Positions 12,489 to 21,855 of a DNA stretch of 34,731 bases are shown one piece after another (within the stretch, counting starts at the first letter, position 1; each line of letters starts with the position of its first letter). The notes under the pieces are model-generated. The model ran no database searches, had not been told where the DNA came from, and saw nothing but the letters and a program-made list of their open reading frames with translations. This DNA is from a virus. The DNA lies in IMG/VR virus record IMGVR_UViG_3300028558_000071, positions 1 through 34,731 of that record; one strand, given 5' to 3'. A program made the position numbers and the translations under genes.

Positions 12489-13044
12489 TTTTTTCTCCTT
12501 CTGGGGGGTAATTGGTTGGGTCAGGGATTGGTATGTGAGGATAATCATTTTTTAATTGAACTAGTTCCTCGTAAGACTGCTTTTTTTCTTCCTCAGTCAT
12601 TGGTCTTGATAGTTTCATTTTATCTAAGATTTGTTGAACTTCAGGATTATCTCCTAATTGAATGACCATTGTAGCCTTTATTAACTTTTGATTTTCGTCA
12701 TACAATTCTTTATATTTTTTGTATTCGTCTGACATAACCTGCTTCATTAAAACTTCAACCGTGTTGAGCCTTTCTAAAGTCAATTCGTGTGACTTAGTTT
12801 CTTTTTCATACATTTCTTTGTAATCAGTAATTTGCTCTTTTAGAGTGAGAATGAACTGATCGTGTATGACTTCCGACTGATCTCTTTTTAACATTCTTAG
12901 GGTAGAATTCTCTGATCCCAATACAACTGACTTGTATCCTTTTCTCTCAAAGAAGCTGAGGAAATCGAACGCTTCCTCTATTGTCAGATCTCCATAAATT
13001 TCTACGATTTCATCGGTCACTTCGATTGAATATCTTTCACGCAT
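12472..13044 (-). CDS. Coiled-coil protein with N-terminal alpha/beta domain
   Basis: 190 residues starting MRERYSIEVTDEIVEIYGDL. Residues 1-55 look like a small alpha/beta domain (strand EIVEIYGDL, helix TIEEAFDFLSFFERKG, strand YKSVVLGSE). A long charged coiled coil (~60-125) and a Pro-rich tail (YPHIPIPDPTNYPPEG) follow. Its ATG overlaps the stop of the gene upstream and its end overlaps the next start by 17 bases, so the leftward genes form one operon with the terminase. Family unknown. Confidence 0.55.
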   Translation of the reverse strand: MRERYSIEVTDEIVEIYGDLTIEEAFDFLSFFERKGYKSVVLGSENSTLRMLKRDQSEVIHDQFILTLKEQITDYKEMYEKETKSHELTLERLNTVEVLMKQVMSDEYKKYKELYDENQKLIKATMVIQLGDNPEVQQILDKMKLSRPMTEEEKKQSYEELVQLKNDYPHIPIPDPTNYPPEGEKNEEKE

Positions 13045-13321
13045 CGGGATATGCCTTTTTTCTTTGGTTTTCTACTTCTAATTTAATCCTTTCACAGGTA
13101 TTCCAAAGCGTCTCTTTGGCGACTAACATTCTTTCCTCTAGAACAATCAAAGATTGGTGAATGTCTTTGGGAACTTCATTCATTGGGAAAAATTCCTTGA
13201 CTTGACGTTTTAATGTCCAAATTGGTTGAAGTAGATCATAATTGTGTCCCCAAACATTCATTTCATGCTGGATGTAATCTAATTCTTTTATAAATTCCTT
13301 GTATTGACAACAGCTACCCAT
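13037..13321 (-). CDS. Hypothetical helical protein, first gene of the terminase operon
   Basis: 94 residues from the ATG at 13321 (MGSCCQYKEFIKELDYIQHE), preceded by AAGGAG seven bases upstream; a longer frame to 13399 lacks a site and would occupy the divergent promoter region. It is mainly helical, with Trp-containing segments (MNVWGHNYDLLQPIWTLKRQ). No family recognised. As the first leftward gene, it is positioned to be read from the divergent region at 13322-13398. Confidence 0.55.
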   Translation of the reverse strand: MGSCCQYKEFIKELDYIQHEMNVWGHNYDLLQPIWTLKRQVKEFFPMNEVPKDIHQSLIVLEERMLVAKETLWNTCERIKLEVENQRKKAYPDA

Positions 13322-13398
13322 TGTAACTCCTTCATAAAATTTATTGACTAAATAATTCCTATAGTCTTTAAATGCAAAGTAACACCACAGGCCATTCA
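13322..13398. promoter_or_regulatory. Divergent promoter region between terminase and virion operons
   Basis: 77 bases. Rightward, TTGACT (13344-13349) and TTAAAT (13368-13373) are 18 bases apart; transcription would start near 13380, which argues for the ATG at 13399 rather than 13372 as the start of the next gene. Leftward, TTGCAT and TATTTA with 17 bases between them give a weaker candidate that overlaps the rightward one. Overlapping opposed promoters would make packaging and virion genes compete or be controlled together. Confidence 0.5.
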
Positions 13399-13734
13399 AT
13401 GGAAATATTTTTAGCTATACTCGTACTGATTTTACAGATTGTCATGATCTGCATGATTAGCAATATGTCTAAAAATGTCAAAAATACTGACATTCATACG
13501 GAATTCTTCCGCAGAAAGTTTATTGAAACATTAGATGTCCACGGTGAAGATTTTGATCGCCTTGAAAAACACCTAACGGCTGTTATAGAGCTAATCAAAT
13601 CCGATAACGACCGATCCTTGCAGGCTATCCTAGAACGTCTGGATGCTGCTAAACCGATTAGACCGAATAATTGGGATAGCATCAAAGAAGCGTTTAAAGG
13701 GCCAGCGAGGAACGAAATAAATGAGCGAAATTGA
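13399..13734 (+). CDS. Small membrane protein preceding portal
   Basis: 111 residues starting MEIFLAILVLILQIVMICMI, a strong N-terminal transmembrane helix, then a helical soluble tail (FRRKFIETLDVHGEDFDRLE; VIELIKSDNDRSLQAILERL). The start is chosen by the position of the promoter; its ribosome-binding site (ACAGG) is weak. It overlaps portal by 14 bases. The shape is that of an inner-membrane spanin or a small holin-like protein, but there is nothing specific, and its place at the head of the virion operon is unusual for either. Confidence 0.55.
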   Translation: MEIFLAILVLILQIVMICMISNMSKNVKNTDIHTEFFRRKFIETLDVHGEDFDRLEKHLTAVIELIKSDNDRSLQAILERLDAAKPIRPNNWDSIKEAFKGPARNEINERN

Positions 13735-15844
13735 GCTATCAAAATATTTTCTCACCAAGAAGATTCCCTACGTAAAGCCTCTCTACAATATTGATCTGAA
13801 TAAAGAATCCGATGTACTTGATTGGTTCAGAGAATGTTCTTATGGTCTTACAGAGTATTTTAGACCTCTTTTTAGAGAGCAAAAAGCTAATTTAGCATTC
13901 TTTGTAGGTGCAGGAGTAAATCCAAATTGGTCTTCTCCGTACACACAAATCTACGCAAACACATCTGACATATACTCCTCGAACGAACAGATCTTCATTA
14001 ATGACATGTATCGTCTAGTGATGGATCAGGTTACTTTAGTTACTTCTCATGAACTGGTTCCTGATGTTCTTCCAAATACGGAAGATTATTCGGATAAAGT
14101 TGCTTGCAATGTGGTTAAGGACTGGCTTGAGTCAATGAGCTACACGCTTGGAACTGAAGAATGGCGTTTCAAGTGGGAAGTCCAAAAGAAGATGTTCGGG
14201 GAAGCTTTTGCCATTGTGCTTTGGAACCCTAATATGGGCGACATTCACCCTTTGGCAAAGAAATACGTCGATGAAGATATCGACATGGTTGATGAGGATG
14301 GAAATCCTATTTCAGACATAGGCTCCAACCCAGTCAAGCTCAGAAAAAACATGAGAATCGGCGATATTGAAATCGTCAATCCAATGCCCTGGGATGTCAT
14401 TATAGACCCTCAGATCAATACCAAAGATAGCAATTGGTTCTACTGGGTCGAATATAAAGACATGGATTACATGAAGAAAAAGTATCCCAAATTTACATGG
14501 GATATCAAATCCGACAGGGGGCCAGATACTCAATATGATGTCTTTACAAACACAGAGAAAGAAAACCCAAACAAACGGAAGGTTTTCTACCTATTTCACC
14601 GCAGCCATGAGTTTATGCCCGAAGGTAGATACATTGTCGCCTCTGACGATCACGTACTCGTCAATGAGCCTCTCACGCTACCTACCATCGTTAATAATCA
14701 GGATCTGCCTCTTATTCATTTCAAAGATCTCGATATCGGAATGGGAAATCGAGGAAACCCGATCCTTTTTCGTAACTGTAAGAATTTATCCGATGCAAAC
14801 AATCGTATAGCTAATCAAATCTATAACAACCTAGAGATGGAATCACCCAAGATGTTCGTTCATGAGACATCGGGTGTAGACGCTCAAAGGATGCCCAATG
14901 GAACGACCGCTATTGAATGGCATGGGAATATCAAGCCTACTATCGAATGTCCTCAGACGAATACCCCTTCGATTTTTAATTTCTGGCAGCAAATTCAAAC
15001 CTCGATGGATCAGACTGCTCTTCAAAATCCCCTTGTCAAGGGTGAAACCCCGAATGCTCAATTGGACAGCTTCGTTGCATTACAATATTTTGAAGACCAA
15101 AGGACACAACTCGCTGCTCCAGCTATTAAAGGCCACATCAGGTCAATGGAACAACTATTCCGATTGATGATTACTATCGCTAAAGATAAATACAAACCTG
15201 ACGATGGAAGATTAATTAAGATATTAGGAAAGCATAATACTTTCCAATTAAAATACTTTGACCCGATTAACCTTCAAAAAAGCTACGATGTTCATATTAC
15301 TACTACTGGGAATCTTGCAAACTCTAAGGCTGCTCGAACGCAGATGATGATCTCGATAAAACGAGAATTCCCTGACATAATCACCAACGAAGTCTTCATG
15401 GACATGCTTGGTTTGTCTCATTCTAAGAAATTCCAAAACGCCATCACAGCTGCTGTTTCTACTGCCGAGTGCGAGAATCAGGACATGATGAGCGGTAAAC
15501 CAGTCCTTCCTCCTGCAAGATTTGAAGATCTCATTGCTCATTGGGACGCTCACCGCATACCCATGCAGACTCTGGATTTCAAGCAATCTCCTTTAGAGGT
15601 GCAGGAGCTTTTCGTCGGGCATGTCGCTGCGACTGAAAAGCTAATGTTTGAACAGGCTGCCGAGAATCCTCTCTTTGGGGATCGTCTTGGCCAGCTCCGT
15701 CAATTCCCGATGTTTTACACTCCGAAGCCAGTCAACGAACCCATCCCTCAGCCCGACAGTGGATTTGAGGAAAATGGGGACGTTGGCGTTCAGCAACCGA
15801 TCCAACCAGAAAACGAGCCCATAGAAGAACCTGTGGCCATCTAA
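13721..15844 (+). CDS. Portal protein (P22-type)
   Basis: 707 residues, close to P22 gp1 in size. Typical portal sequence features are an N-terminal region with many aromatic residues, a central beta-rich part with IVNPMPWDVIIDPQ, a FYLFHRS strand and a helical stem/crown with FNFWQQIQTSMDQTALQNPL. The last 50 residues are a Pro/Glu/Gln-rich disordered tail that may replace a barrel. Twelve copies would form the vertex ring that docks with terminase and tail adaptor. It is followed by scaffold and coat in the usual order. Confidence 0.92.
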   Translation: MSEIELSKYFLTKKIPYVKPLYNIDLNKESDVLDWFRECSYGLTEYFRPLFREQKANLAFFVGAGVNPNWSSPYTQIYANTSDIYSSNEQIFINDMYRLVMDQVTLVTSHELVPDVLPNTEDYSDKVACNVVKDWLESMSYTLGTEEWRFKWEVQKKMFGEAFAIVLWNPNMGDIHPLAKKYVDEDIDMVDEDGNPISDIGSNPVKLRKNMRIGDIEIVNPMPWDVIIDPQINTKDSNWFYWVEYKDMDYMKKKYPKFTWDIKSDRGPDTQYDVFTNTEKENPNKRKVFYLFHRSHEFMPEGRYIVASDDHVLVNEPLTLPTIVNNQDLPLIHFKDLDIGMGNRGNPILFRNCKNLSDANNRIANQIYNNLEMESPKMFVHETSGVDAQRMPNGTTAIEWHGNIKPTIECPQTNTPSIFNFWQQIQTSMDQTALQNPLVKGETPNAQLDSFVALQYFEDQRTQLAAPAIKGHIRSMEQLFRLMITIAKDKYKPDDGRLIKILGKHNTFQLKYFDPINLQKSYDVHITTTGNLANSKAARTQMMISIKREFPDIITNEVFMDMLGLSHSKKFQNAITAAVSTAECENQDMMSGKPVLPPARFEDLIAHWDAHRIPMQTLDFKQSPLEVQELFVGHVAATEKLMFEQAAENPLFGDRLGQLRQFPMFYTPKPVNEPIPQPDSGFEENGDVGVQQPIQPENEPIEEPVAI

Positions 15845-15872
15845 CCGATTTCACCGTTTACACGTACTCTAA

Positions 15873-15902
15873 GATCATTATGCCGATGTCGGCAATATGA
15901 TC
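15873..15902. repeat. 30-bp near-palindrome between portal and scaffold genes
   Basis: GATCAT-TA-TGCCGA, two bases TG, then TCGGCA-AT-ATGATC: 12 of 14 possible base pairs with only two central bases unpaired. It sits in one of the few noncoding gaps (15845-15943) of the virion operon. No T-run follows, so a classical intrinsic terminator is unlikely; RNA processing, attenuation or protein binding are alternatives. Confidence 0.6.
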
Positions 15903-15943
15903 CACAGTACTGCTAGAAACCTTTTAGCCGTAAGGAATTGGTT

Positions 15944-17041
15944 ATGGATCATACCTATGAATCATCGACTGTCGAAATGGATAGATCGGGGTTTGCCTCA
16001 CTACAGGATCAACTTCTCAATAGCAAGGCGAACAAAGCCGAAACTCCCGAGGACATCCGAGACAAAGCACCTGCTAAGGAAAGCAAAAAAGAGATAGCTC
16101 CTTCTAAGAAATACGTTTTTAGAAAGGGAGATCAATCTCTGGAGCTTGACGATGACTACGAGATTGAGTTCGTCGCGGACAAACGTCCAACGAAACTCAC
16201 ACTCAGAGAATTGAAAGATCGAGCAGCTGGAGATATTGCGGTTAAGAATCGCATGCATGCTTTAGCTGAAGAGAAGAAACGAGTCGCGACAACTTTCAAA
16301 CAGTTTGCCGACTTAGCGAAGACCGACCCTCTTGCTGCCCTGGAATTTATCTCTAGCAAAGCGAAGGAATCGGACAGTGAGTTCGAGTACTCAAAATACA
16401 TAGAAAAACTCGCAGAGCAAGCGGAAAAACTCGGACAGATGGACGAGAAAGACCGTAAGGCTTGGGAGCTTGAAAAGAAGCTCGCAAAGGCAGAACAGGA
16501 TTTATCTCATAAGGAGAGAACAGAAGCTGTGGTTCTTAGGAAGCAGGAGATGTTGTCCGATTATCCAGAGATAGGGGATTCGCAGTTCGGCCAGATGGTT
16601 GATGCAGTTTTGCAGAATGAAGATCTGCTTGCAGGTTTAGAAAGTGAACACGATGTCATGGACAAGGTAGAGGAATTGATCGTCGAGACTCTCACACAGA
16701 GAGACATTATGACGGTCATCAGAGAAATCAATCCCGCTTACTTGAATGACAATGCACTCATTTTCACCCTCTCAGATCAGCTCAAGCAAAACCCAGACTT
16801 AGACGAAGAAGATGTGAGAGACATTATTGGCCAGATTATTGCGCCAGCTCCAAGGGTTCAAAGTCGTCCTCCTGTCCAATCAAACAGGCAGCGCGACATT
16901 CAGACTTTATCGAGTAAGGCAAGACAGGGAAACAGTGTCAGCAATATGAGGAATCAAAGTGCCGATCCATTCGACTTACTAAAGCAGCAACTAATGGAAA
17001 GAAAAAAAGAATTAGCGACAACACCACTATATAAGAGGTAA
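15944..17041 (+). CDS. Scaffolding protein
   Basis: 365 residues starting MDHTYESSTVEMDRSG (ATG with AAGGA seven bases upstream; a TTG at 15938 is too close). It is highly charged, with a long helical region (~85-205, rich in Lys, Glu, Ala), an acidic middle, and a disordered Arg/Gln/Pro-rich stretch (~290-345). It ends with a basic helix containing LLKQQLMERKKEL, like the coat-binding tail of scaffolds. Position between portal and coat, composition and size are those of P22-like scaffold. It would direct procapsid assembly and then exit. Confidence 0.75.
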   Translation: MDHTYESSTVEMDRSGFASLQDQLLNSKANKAETPEDIRDKAPAKESKKEIAPSKKYVFRKGDQSLELDDDYEIEFVADKRPTKLTLRELKDRAAGDIAVKNRMHALAEEKKRVATTFKQFADLAKTDPLAALEFISSKAKESDSEFEYSKYIEKLAEQAEKLGQMDEKDRKAWELEKKLAKAEQDLSHKERTEAVVLRKQEMLSDYPEIGDSQFGQMVDAVLQNEDLLAGLESEHDVMDKVEELIVETLTQRDIMTVIREINPAYLNDNALIFTLSDQLKQNPDLDEEDVRDIIGQIIAPAPRVQSRPPVQSNRQRDIQTLSSKARQGNSVSNMRNQSADPFDLLKQQLMERKKELATTPLYKR

Positions 17042-17046
17042 ATCAA

Positions 17047-18291
17047 ATGTCTTCAGTAATTAAACAGTTTAGTTTAACAGACCTGAGCAATCTTTATAGA
17101 ATTGCTTATGGTGACTTCGAGTTAGATGCAGCGGGCTGGGATCACTCAGAGCTGATCGGCTTGATCCAAAAGTCCAGCAAATTTGTTGGCAACAGATTAG
17201 AAATGGCTCAGTTGGTTGACTGGGGTGGTGGACAATCTTCTGGCTCTTTGCCAAGTTCATCGACCGCCTATATCAATCGTCCGTTCATTACCGCCATGTC
17301 CGTCTACGCGACTAGCGTCATCGACTCACAGTCAATGAAAGCTGCTCGCCGAGCTGGTTCAAATCTTGGTGCGTTTATGGATGCAACTGAGCTTTCCATT
17401 TTGACAATGAAGAGAGCTTTCGCTGACCAAGTAGCCCGACAATTCTTCGGAGATGGTACAGGTGTTCTCGGTGTTATTAATACCGTGACAACTATCGGCC
17501 CAGGCCAATACCAGTTGCTCATCACAAATGCTACATGGCTCCAAGCTCCTTGGATGTTAAATGATTTATTGAATATCGACACAGGCACTGACTTGTTCTT
17601 GGTCACTAATATTGACCTTACAAATCAGATTATCACTGTGAGCCGTCAGACTGGGGTTCAAGTTCCTAACCCAGGACAAAACATTTACAAACAGAAGTCT
17701 CGAAATAATGAGATGTTCGGTTTGAAAGGTGTTGTTACGGCTACTGTAGGTCAAAGCCTTTATGGTGTACCTGTAGGGTATCGTTGGGGTGCACAGACTC
17801 TTGCTGCTGCTGGACAGACTCTCTCAGTCAAATTGATGAGACAGCTTGACCAACAAATGAGATTCTGGGCTCGTGGCGACCTTCCTACTGACTACATTAT
17901 GTCAGCCACACAATTGAGATTGTTTGAAGATGGTGAAGACGCTAAGTCAATCATCTACATTCAGCCTGAAGTGTCTCCAGAAAGACAAGCTGGTAGCCAA
18001 GTCGCAGCTGTGAAGATCAATGGACGTACTGTAAGGGTACACTGGTCTCCATACTGCCCTGAGGACACCATGTACGCCATTAACAGGAATAAAGTACACC
18101 TGTACATACGTCCTGACACTGCTGAAGGAAATGACCCTGGAGGCTTTATTGAGAACGGAGATTCTATCTTCTTCCCACTGCAAGTTTCAGGAACTCCGCT
18201 CGACAGCTATGGAATTTTTTATGCGACATATGCAAATTTTTACATCAACCCGACTTTCACAGGCGTTATAAACGGCCTTGCAACGTCATAA
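17047..18291 (+). CDS. Major capsid protein (HK97 fold)
   Basis: 414 residues with AGAGG upstream. A helical N-terminal region (MSSVIKQFSLTDLSNLYRIA) precedes PFITAMSVYATSVIDSQSMKA and a long helix (TELSILTMKRAFADQVARQF). Beta insertion ~145-205 carries the frequent LFLVTNIDLTNQIITVSRQT pattern of an inserted domain, and the C-terminal part has the beta-rich P domain and KVHLYIRPDTAEG. This is the size and order expected for an HK97-fold coat such as in P22-like phages. Confidence 0.88.
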   Translation: MSSVIKQFSLTDLSNLYRIAYGDFELDAAGWDHSELIGLIQKSSKFVGNRLEMAQLVDWGGGQSSGSLPSSSTAYINRPFITAMSVYATSVIDSQSMKAARRAGSNLGAFMDATELSILTMKRAFADQVARQFFGDGTGVLGVINTVTTIGPGQYQLLITNATWLQAPWMLNDLLNIDTGTDLFLVTNIDLTNQIITVSRQTGVQVPNPGQNIYKQKSRNNEMFGLKGVVTATVGQSLYGVPVGYRWGAQTLAAAGQTLSVKLMRQLDQQMRFWARGDLPTDYIMSATQLRLFEDGEDAKSIIYIQPEVSPERQAGSQVAAVKINGRTVRVHWSPYCPEDTMYAINRNKVHLYIRPDTAEGNDPGGFIENGDSIFFPLQVSGTPLDSYGIFYATYANFYINPTFTGVINGLATS

Positions 18292-18300
18292 GGAGGCGAT

Positions 18301-18672
18301 ATGTCGAGACAAACTTTTCCAAACTTTTACGATCAGCCTGGCTGCACAGTAAGAAACTTCCGCATCACAGGTGCGGGAGTTTTATCCAGTGCAGGCCCAG
18401 GCGGATTGGATGGCAGAGGTCAAAACCTCTGTACCATTAGTCAAGCTGCAAACGTGTTCACAGTTACCTATTTGGCTGCTTTTGGTGATGTTCCATACAT
18501 CTTCTTTCAGCCTTCAGCAGGTCAAGCGAACACGATTGTCAACCTTCTTACGAATACCGCTCAAGGGTTCACGTTTGAATGTTTTAAATCGGATGACCAT
18601 ACCACTGCAATTGTGAATCCTAATTTGGATATTCATATTGACAGCTATAACACAACATCATTTGTAAGCTAA
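18301..18672 (+). CDS. Small beta-rich virion protein (decoration-type)
   Basis: 123 residues starting MSRQTFPNFYDQPGCTVRNF, rich in Gly, Ala, Thr and Asn. Strand-like segments VFTVTYLAAFGDVPYIFFQP and FTFECFKSDDHTTAIVNPN suggest a compact beta fold. It follows coat by nine bases with AAGGAGG and would be made in large amounts. Capsid decoration or a head-to-tail protein is possible. The leader GGAGGCGAT is repeated in front of the next gene, hinting at a past duplication of control sequence. Confidence 0.55.
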   Translation: MSRQTFPNFYDQPGCTVRNFRITGAGVLSSAGPGGLDGRGQNLCTISQAANVFTVTYLAAFGDVPYIFFQPSAGQANTIVNLLTNTAQGFTFECFKSDDHTTAIVNPNLDIHIDSYNTTSFVS

Positions 18673-18689
18673 TAGGGAGGCGATTTCTT

Positions 18690-19040
18690 ATGTCAAATTC
18701 AGGTAATAGCATAAAAGATGATGCGATCAGAGAAATCGCTTCTACAAATGCTTCTCTTGTTGCTGCTGGTGCTGGTATGCCAGGAACATACGTTAAGCTT
18801 GGAGGAGTCTTCTTAAGAGACTCCTTCAAGCAATGGTTCACCAATAACACAAATGGAGACATGTATTGGTCTACTGATGGTGTAACTGACATGAAAAAGA
18901 TGCCCGCAAATTCTGGCAGGGCTTCCGACGATAAAACAGATGACATGTTTCGTAAACAGGGTACTCAATGGTGGGTCAGGTACGATTTAGTTCCTGCTTC
19001 TCCCGCTGGATGGGCTGCATTAGAAGTGGAGTGGGTATGA
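18690..19040 (+). CDS. Small virion protein of unknown role
   Basis: 116 residues starting MSNSGNSIKDDAIREIASTN. It has a Ser/Asn/Gly-rich beginning, a middle with FLRDSFKQWFTNNTNGDMYW and a Trp-rich end (QWWVRYDLVPASPAGW). GGGAGGCGAT precedes the ATG. The last four bases overlap the spike start (GTATGA). A virion component near the neck or spike is likely from position; no family recognised. Confidence 0.5.
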   Translation: MSNSGNSIKDDAIREIASTNASLVAAGAGMPGTYVKLGGVFLRDSFKQWFTNNTNGDMYWSTDGVTDMKKMPANSGRASDDKTDDMFRKQGTQWWVRYDLVPASPAGWAALEVEWV

Positions 19041-20794
19041 GCCAAGTACAAAATTTTTCGTCTGGAGGAGCCCCAGGAACTCCAAATATTGAATTTGTTG
19101 TAGGTAATGATGCGGTTCCAGTAGGGCCGAATCCAGCTACTCACGCTATCGATATTATAGGAGATTCAACAAAGGGTGTAAGTGTACTAAATACTGCACC
19201 GTTTACAGAGAAGGTAAGTGTTGCATTTGCAACAACTGCATCGCCTGGTGTCGCTTCATTTAATCCAGCAGATTTCACCGTGGCAGCAGGTGTGGTTTCA
19301 TCGATAGCATCGGGAGATCTTCACGCAGCTCGTTTTATCGTAAGCGCAGGAGGTAGTGCCGATGGAGCTAATTATACCACTTTGCCAGCAGCTTATGCAG
19401 CAGCCGTTGCTGCTACTGGAAATCAAACGATTTTCCTTCAGCCAGGGACGTATAATATTGGAACGATGGCCTTGTCTCCAGGAATCAATATCTCAGCTTT
19501 TGATTGCGATGCTCTTACACCAAGTGTCGTTATAAATGGAAAGATGACGGCTAATATTACTGGGGATTGTGCTTTCAGTGGAATTAGCTTTTTAAATAAT
19601 TCTGATAATGTCCTTGCTATTAGCGGATCTGGAGCTTCGACATTCCAATTTACCGAATGCTTCATAAACGTGAGTGGAACAGCCACAGCCATAGTGAATT
19701 CTAACCCTTCAGCGGGTGTCCGAATATTCTCTTCTAAAGGAGATATTTCAGGAACAGATACCTACTTTAATTTCACGGCTGGGGGAGTAATTCTTCAAGA
19801 CAGCTTTATGTTTAATAACATAGAGAGTTTAACGGCTAATATTTTCGATAACGCTTCCATAGATTTAGAATCTTCTACTTTTGATTGTCCTATAGTAGCA
19901 ACCAATACAGGTGGAGATGTCTCAATAAAACATTCAACTATGATTGTTTTAAATGGTACTTGCGTTACAACAAGTGGAGGCCCAAATGCTGATTTAGTTA
20001 TCTATAATAGCCATATTGATTCTAATAATGCAACAGCAATCAGCATAGGTGCTGGATCAACCATGACCATAGCCAATACATCGGTTGGATCGAATGCGAC
20101 CAATGCGATCGATGGAGCTGGTATTCTTCTCTATGCGCCGATTGCTTTCACAAAATCCTCTTCACAGGTTACGACAGCTACTCAAACCCCTCTTCGTTTT
20201 GGCCCTCAAATCTCTCCAGAATTGGCAGATACGAATGGAACTGTCTACTATGATGGGACAATTCTTAAAACGAATTCCCCTGGAACTACTGGACAAGTTT
20301 GGACATCAAATGGAGCGGGAACTCCTCCAAGTTTCCAAACCTCTGGATCTCCTCCATTGATTGCTTTTAGGGCACACTTAAATGCAAATACAGCGACGAA
20401 TTTAACTGGTGATGGAACTTTGGTTACTGTGCCATTTGATACCGTCGACTACGACATTGGATCTGGATATAACAATTCAACATTTATTTATACGGTTCCT
20501 GTTGGTGGTGCTGGTATTTATCAAATTAACTATACCGTATTTACCTATCGTGGATCTGGCGTTAATACAGTTCAACTTTTGAATTTGTTAATCAATGGTG
20601 CAACTAATATTAGAAATTACGAAGTTAATTTTGAAAACATGCAGACTTCTGGAGAACTCACTCTGACAAGCGGAATGCAATATCAACTGAATGATGGAGA
20701 CACTATTCAGGTAACTGCTGATGTTGGCGGAGTATCTGCAAATATCGGATTTGCAGGGACATTCTGTGTATTCAGCGCAACTAGATTAGGTTAA
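19037..20794 (+). CDS. Tail spike with beta-helix and C-terminal C1q/TNF-like domain
   Basis: 585 residues starting MSQVQNFSSGGAPGTPNIEF. The first ~100 residues contain a fibre-attachment region with GVSVLNTAPF and GVASFNPADFTVAAGVVSS repeats. Residues ~115-370 are an irregular right-handed beta-helix (FLQPGTYNIGTMALSPGINI; repeated N-A-I and S-T motifs). The last ~145 residues, from PPLIAFRAHLNANTATN, form a jelly-roll resembling C1q/TNF heads that trimerise fibres. It probably binds the host receptor. No catalytic pair for polysaccharide cleavage could be assigned. Confidence 0.75.
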   Translation: MSQVQNFSSGGAPGTPNIEFVVGNDAVPVGPNPATHAIDIIGDSTKGVSVLNTAPFTEKVSVAFATTASPGVASFNPADFTVAAGVVSSIASGDLHAARFIVSAGGSADGANYTTLPAAYAAAVAATGNQTIFLQPGTYNIGTMALSPGINISAFDCDALTPSVVINGKMTANITGDCAFSGISFLNNSDNVLAISGSGASTFQFTECFINVSGTATAIVNSNPSAGVRIFSSKGDISGTDTYFNFTAGGVILQDSFMFNNIESLTANIFDNASIDLESSTFDCPIVATNTGGDVSIKHSTMIVLNGTCVTTSGGPNADLVIYNSHIDSNNATAISIGAGSTMTIANTSVGSNATNAIDGAGILLYAPIAFTKSSSQVTTATQTPLRFGPQISPELADTNGTVYYDGTILKTNSPGTTGQVWTSNGAGTPPSFQTSGSPPLIAFRAHLNANTATNLTGDGTLVTVPFDTVDYDIGSGYNNSTFIYTVPVGGAGIYQINYTVFTYRGSGVNTVQLLNLLINGATNIRNYEVNFENMQTSGELTLTSGMQYQLNDGDTIQVTADVGGVSANIGFAGTFCVFSATRLG

Positions 20795-20804
20795 GGAAGG
20801 TAAA

Positions 20805-21845
20805 ATGGGAACTTTCACACCCAATATAGGTCTATACATACCCGCAGCAGGTGAAACTAATTATAGTGATGCATTTGCAGCGGGGATGATGAACCTAGAT
20901 TCTCATGACCATTCTGGAGGGCCGAATAAGGGTTTGCCTATTTCTTCCACTGGTCTTGGAAATTTCTCTGTCACCTTTGAAAAGCTTGCTGCCAACGTAG
21001 CAGATATCACGACTGGTATAGGAGTAAATAATACTGTCGGACTTCAGCACCAACTTCAGATTTTAGGTGTTTTAAGGAATTTATTTACATTTGCTTCCAC
21101 TGGAGGAGGCACAGGAATTATAGCAGTCAATGGGTCTACTGTTTTCGGTAGAACTCTTCAAGATTCTCTAGATGGTTCAATCACATGGACATTCCCAGAT
21201 GGAGTGGGTGGAAATCCTCTTCCAGCATTCAATATCGCAGGAATATCCCCTGTTCCTGTGGCTAATGGAGGAACTGGAAAAACAATCTTTAATCCTTGGG
21301 ATATAATTTGTGGAGGAGCCACTGGGACAGGCCCATTACAGCAAGTCGCTGGTGAAGGAACTATAGGTCAATATCTAGGAAGCGGAGGGCCAGGAGAACT
21401 TCCTGTATGGTCAAGTTTCCCTGCTCCAGTAACTCAAACTGTTTTTCAAGCTACAGTGACAATGAGTGCAGCTCAATTTAGAGCTTTATCAGGAACCCCA
21501 GTTCTAATCGTAGCTCCTCAAGGTGCGGGTAAAGTAATCGTACCCACAACTGCGATTGGTAAAGTTAATGTTGGTAGTTCTTCATTTGGAGGTGGTTCAG
21601 CTGTTGGTTTTTATTATGGTGTAGGACTAGTAGCTCAATCTTATGTTCGATTTGATTCAGGGACTTTTGATTCTTCAACAAGTGGTTATTACCAACCTAC
21701 ATTCTCTTCCCCTTCCAGCTCTGGGATAGATGTGGCTAATATGGAAAATCTTGGTCTTTATATTTCTGTAAATAGTAGTAATTTTACTGGTGGTGGAACA
21801 AGTACCGTTGTTATCACAGTTTTTTATTCAGTCATACAAATTTAA
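20805..21845 (+). CDS. Tail fibre protein
   Basis: 346 residues starting MGTFTPNIGLYIPAAGETNY. The N-terminal module, ending with LDSHDHSGGPNKGLPI, is a common phage fibre attachment domain. PVANGGTGKT (~160) is the usual collar repeat of long fibres, and the C-terminal ~140 residues (TQTVFQATVTMSAAQFRALS, GGGSAVGFYYGVG) form a beta-rich head. It ends by overlapping nothing; the next gene starts 11 bases later. It may be a second receptor-binding protein, or a hinge linking the spike. Confidence 0.7.
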   Translation: MGTFTPNIGLYIPAAGETNYSDAFAAGMMNLDSHDHSGGPNKGLPISSTGLGNFSVTFEKLAANVADITTGIGVNNTVGLQHQLQILGVLRNLFTFASTGGGTGIIAVNGSTVFGRTLQDSLDGSITWTFPDGVGGNPLPAFNIAGISPVPVANGGTGKTIFNPWDIICGGATGTGPLQQVAGEGTIGQYLGSGGPGELPVWSSFPAPVTQTVFQATVTMSAAQFRALSGTPVLIVAPQGAGKVIVPTTAIGKVNVGSSSFGGGSAVGFYYGVGLVAQSYVRFDSGTFDSSTSGYYQPTFSSPSSSGIDVANMENLGLYISVNSSNFTGGGTSTVVITVFYSVIQI

Positions 21846-21855
21846 AGAGGTAGTT

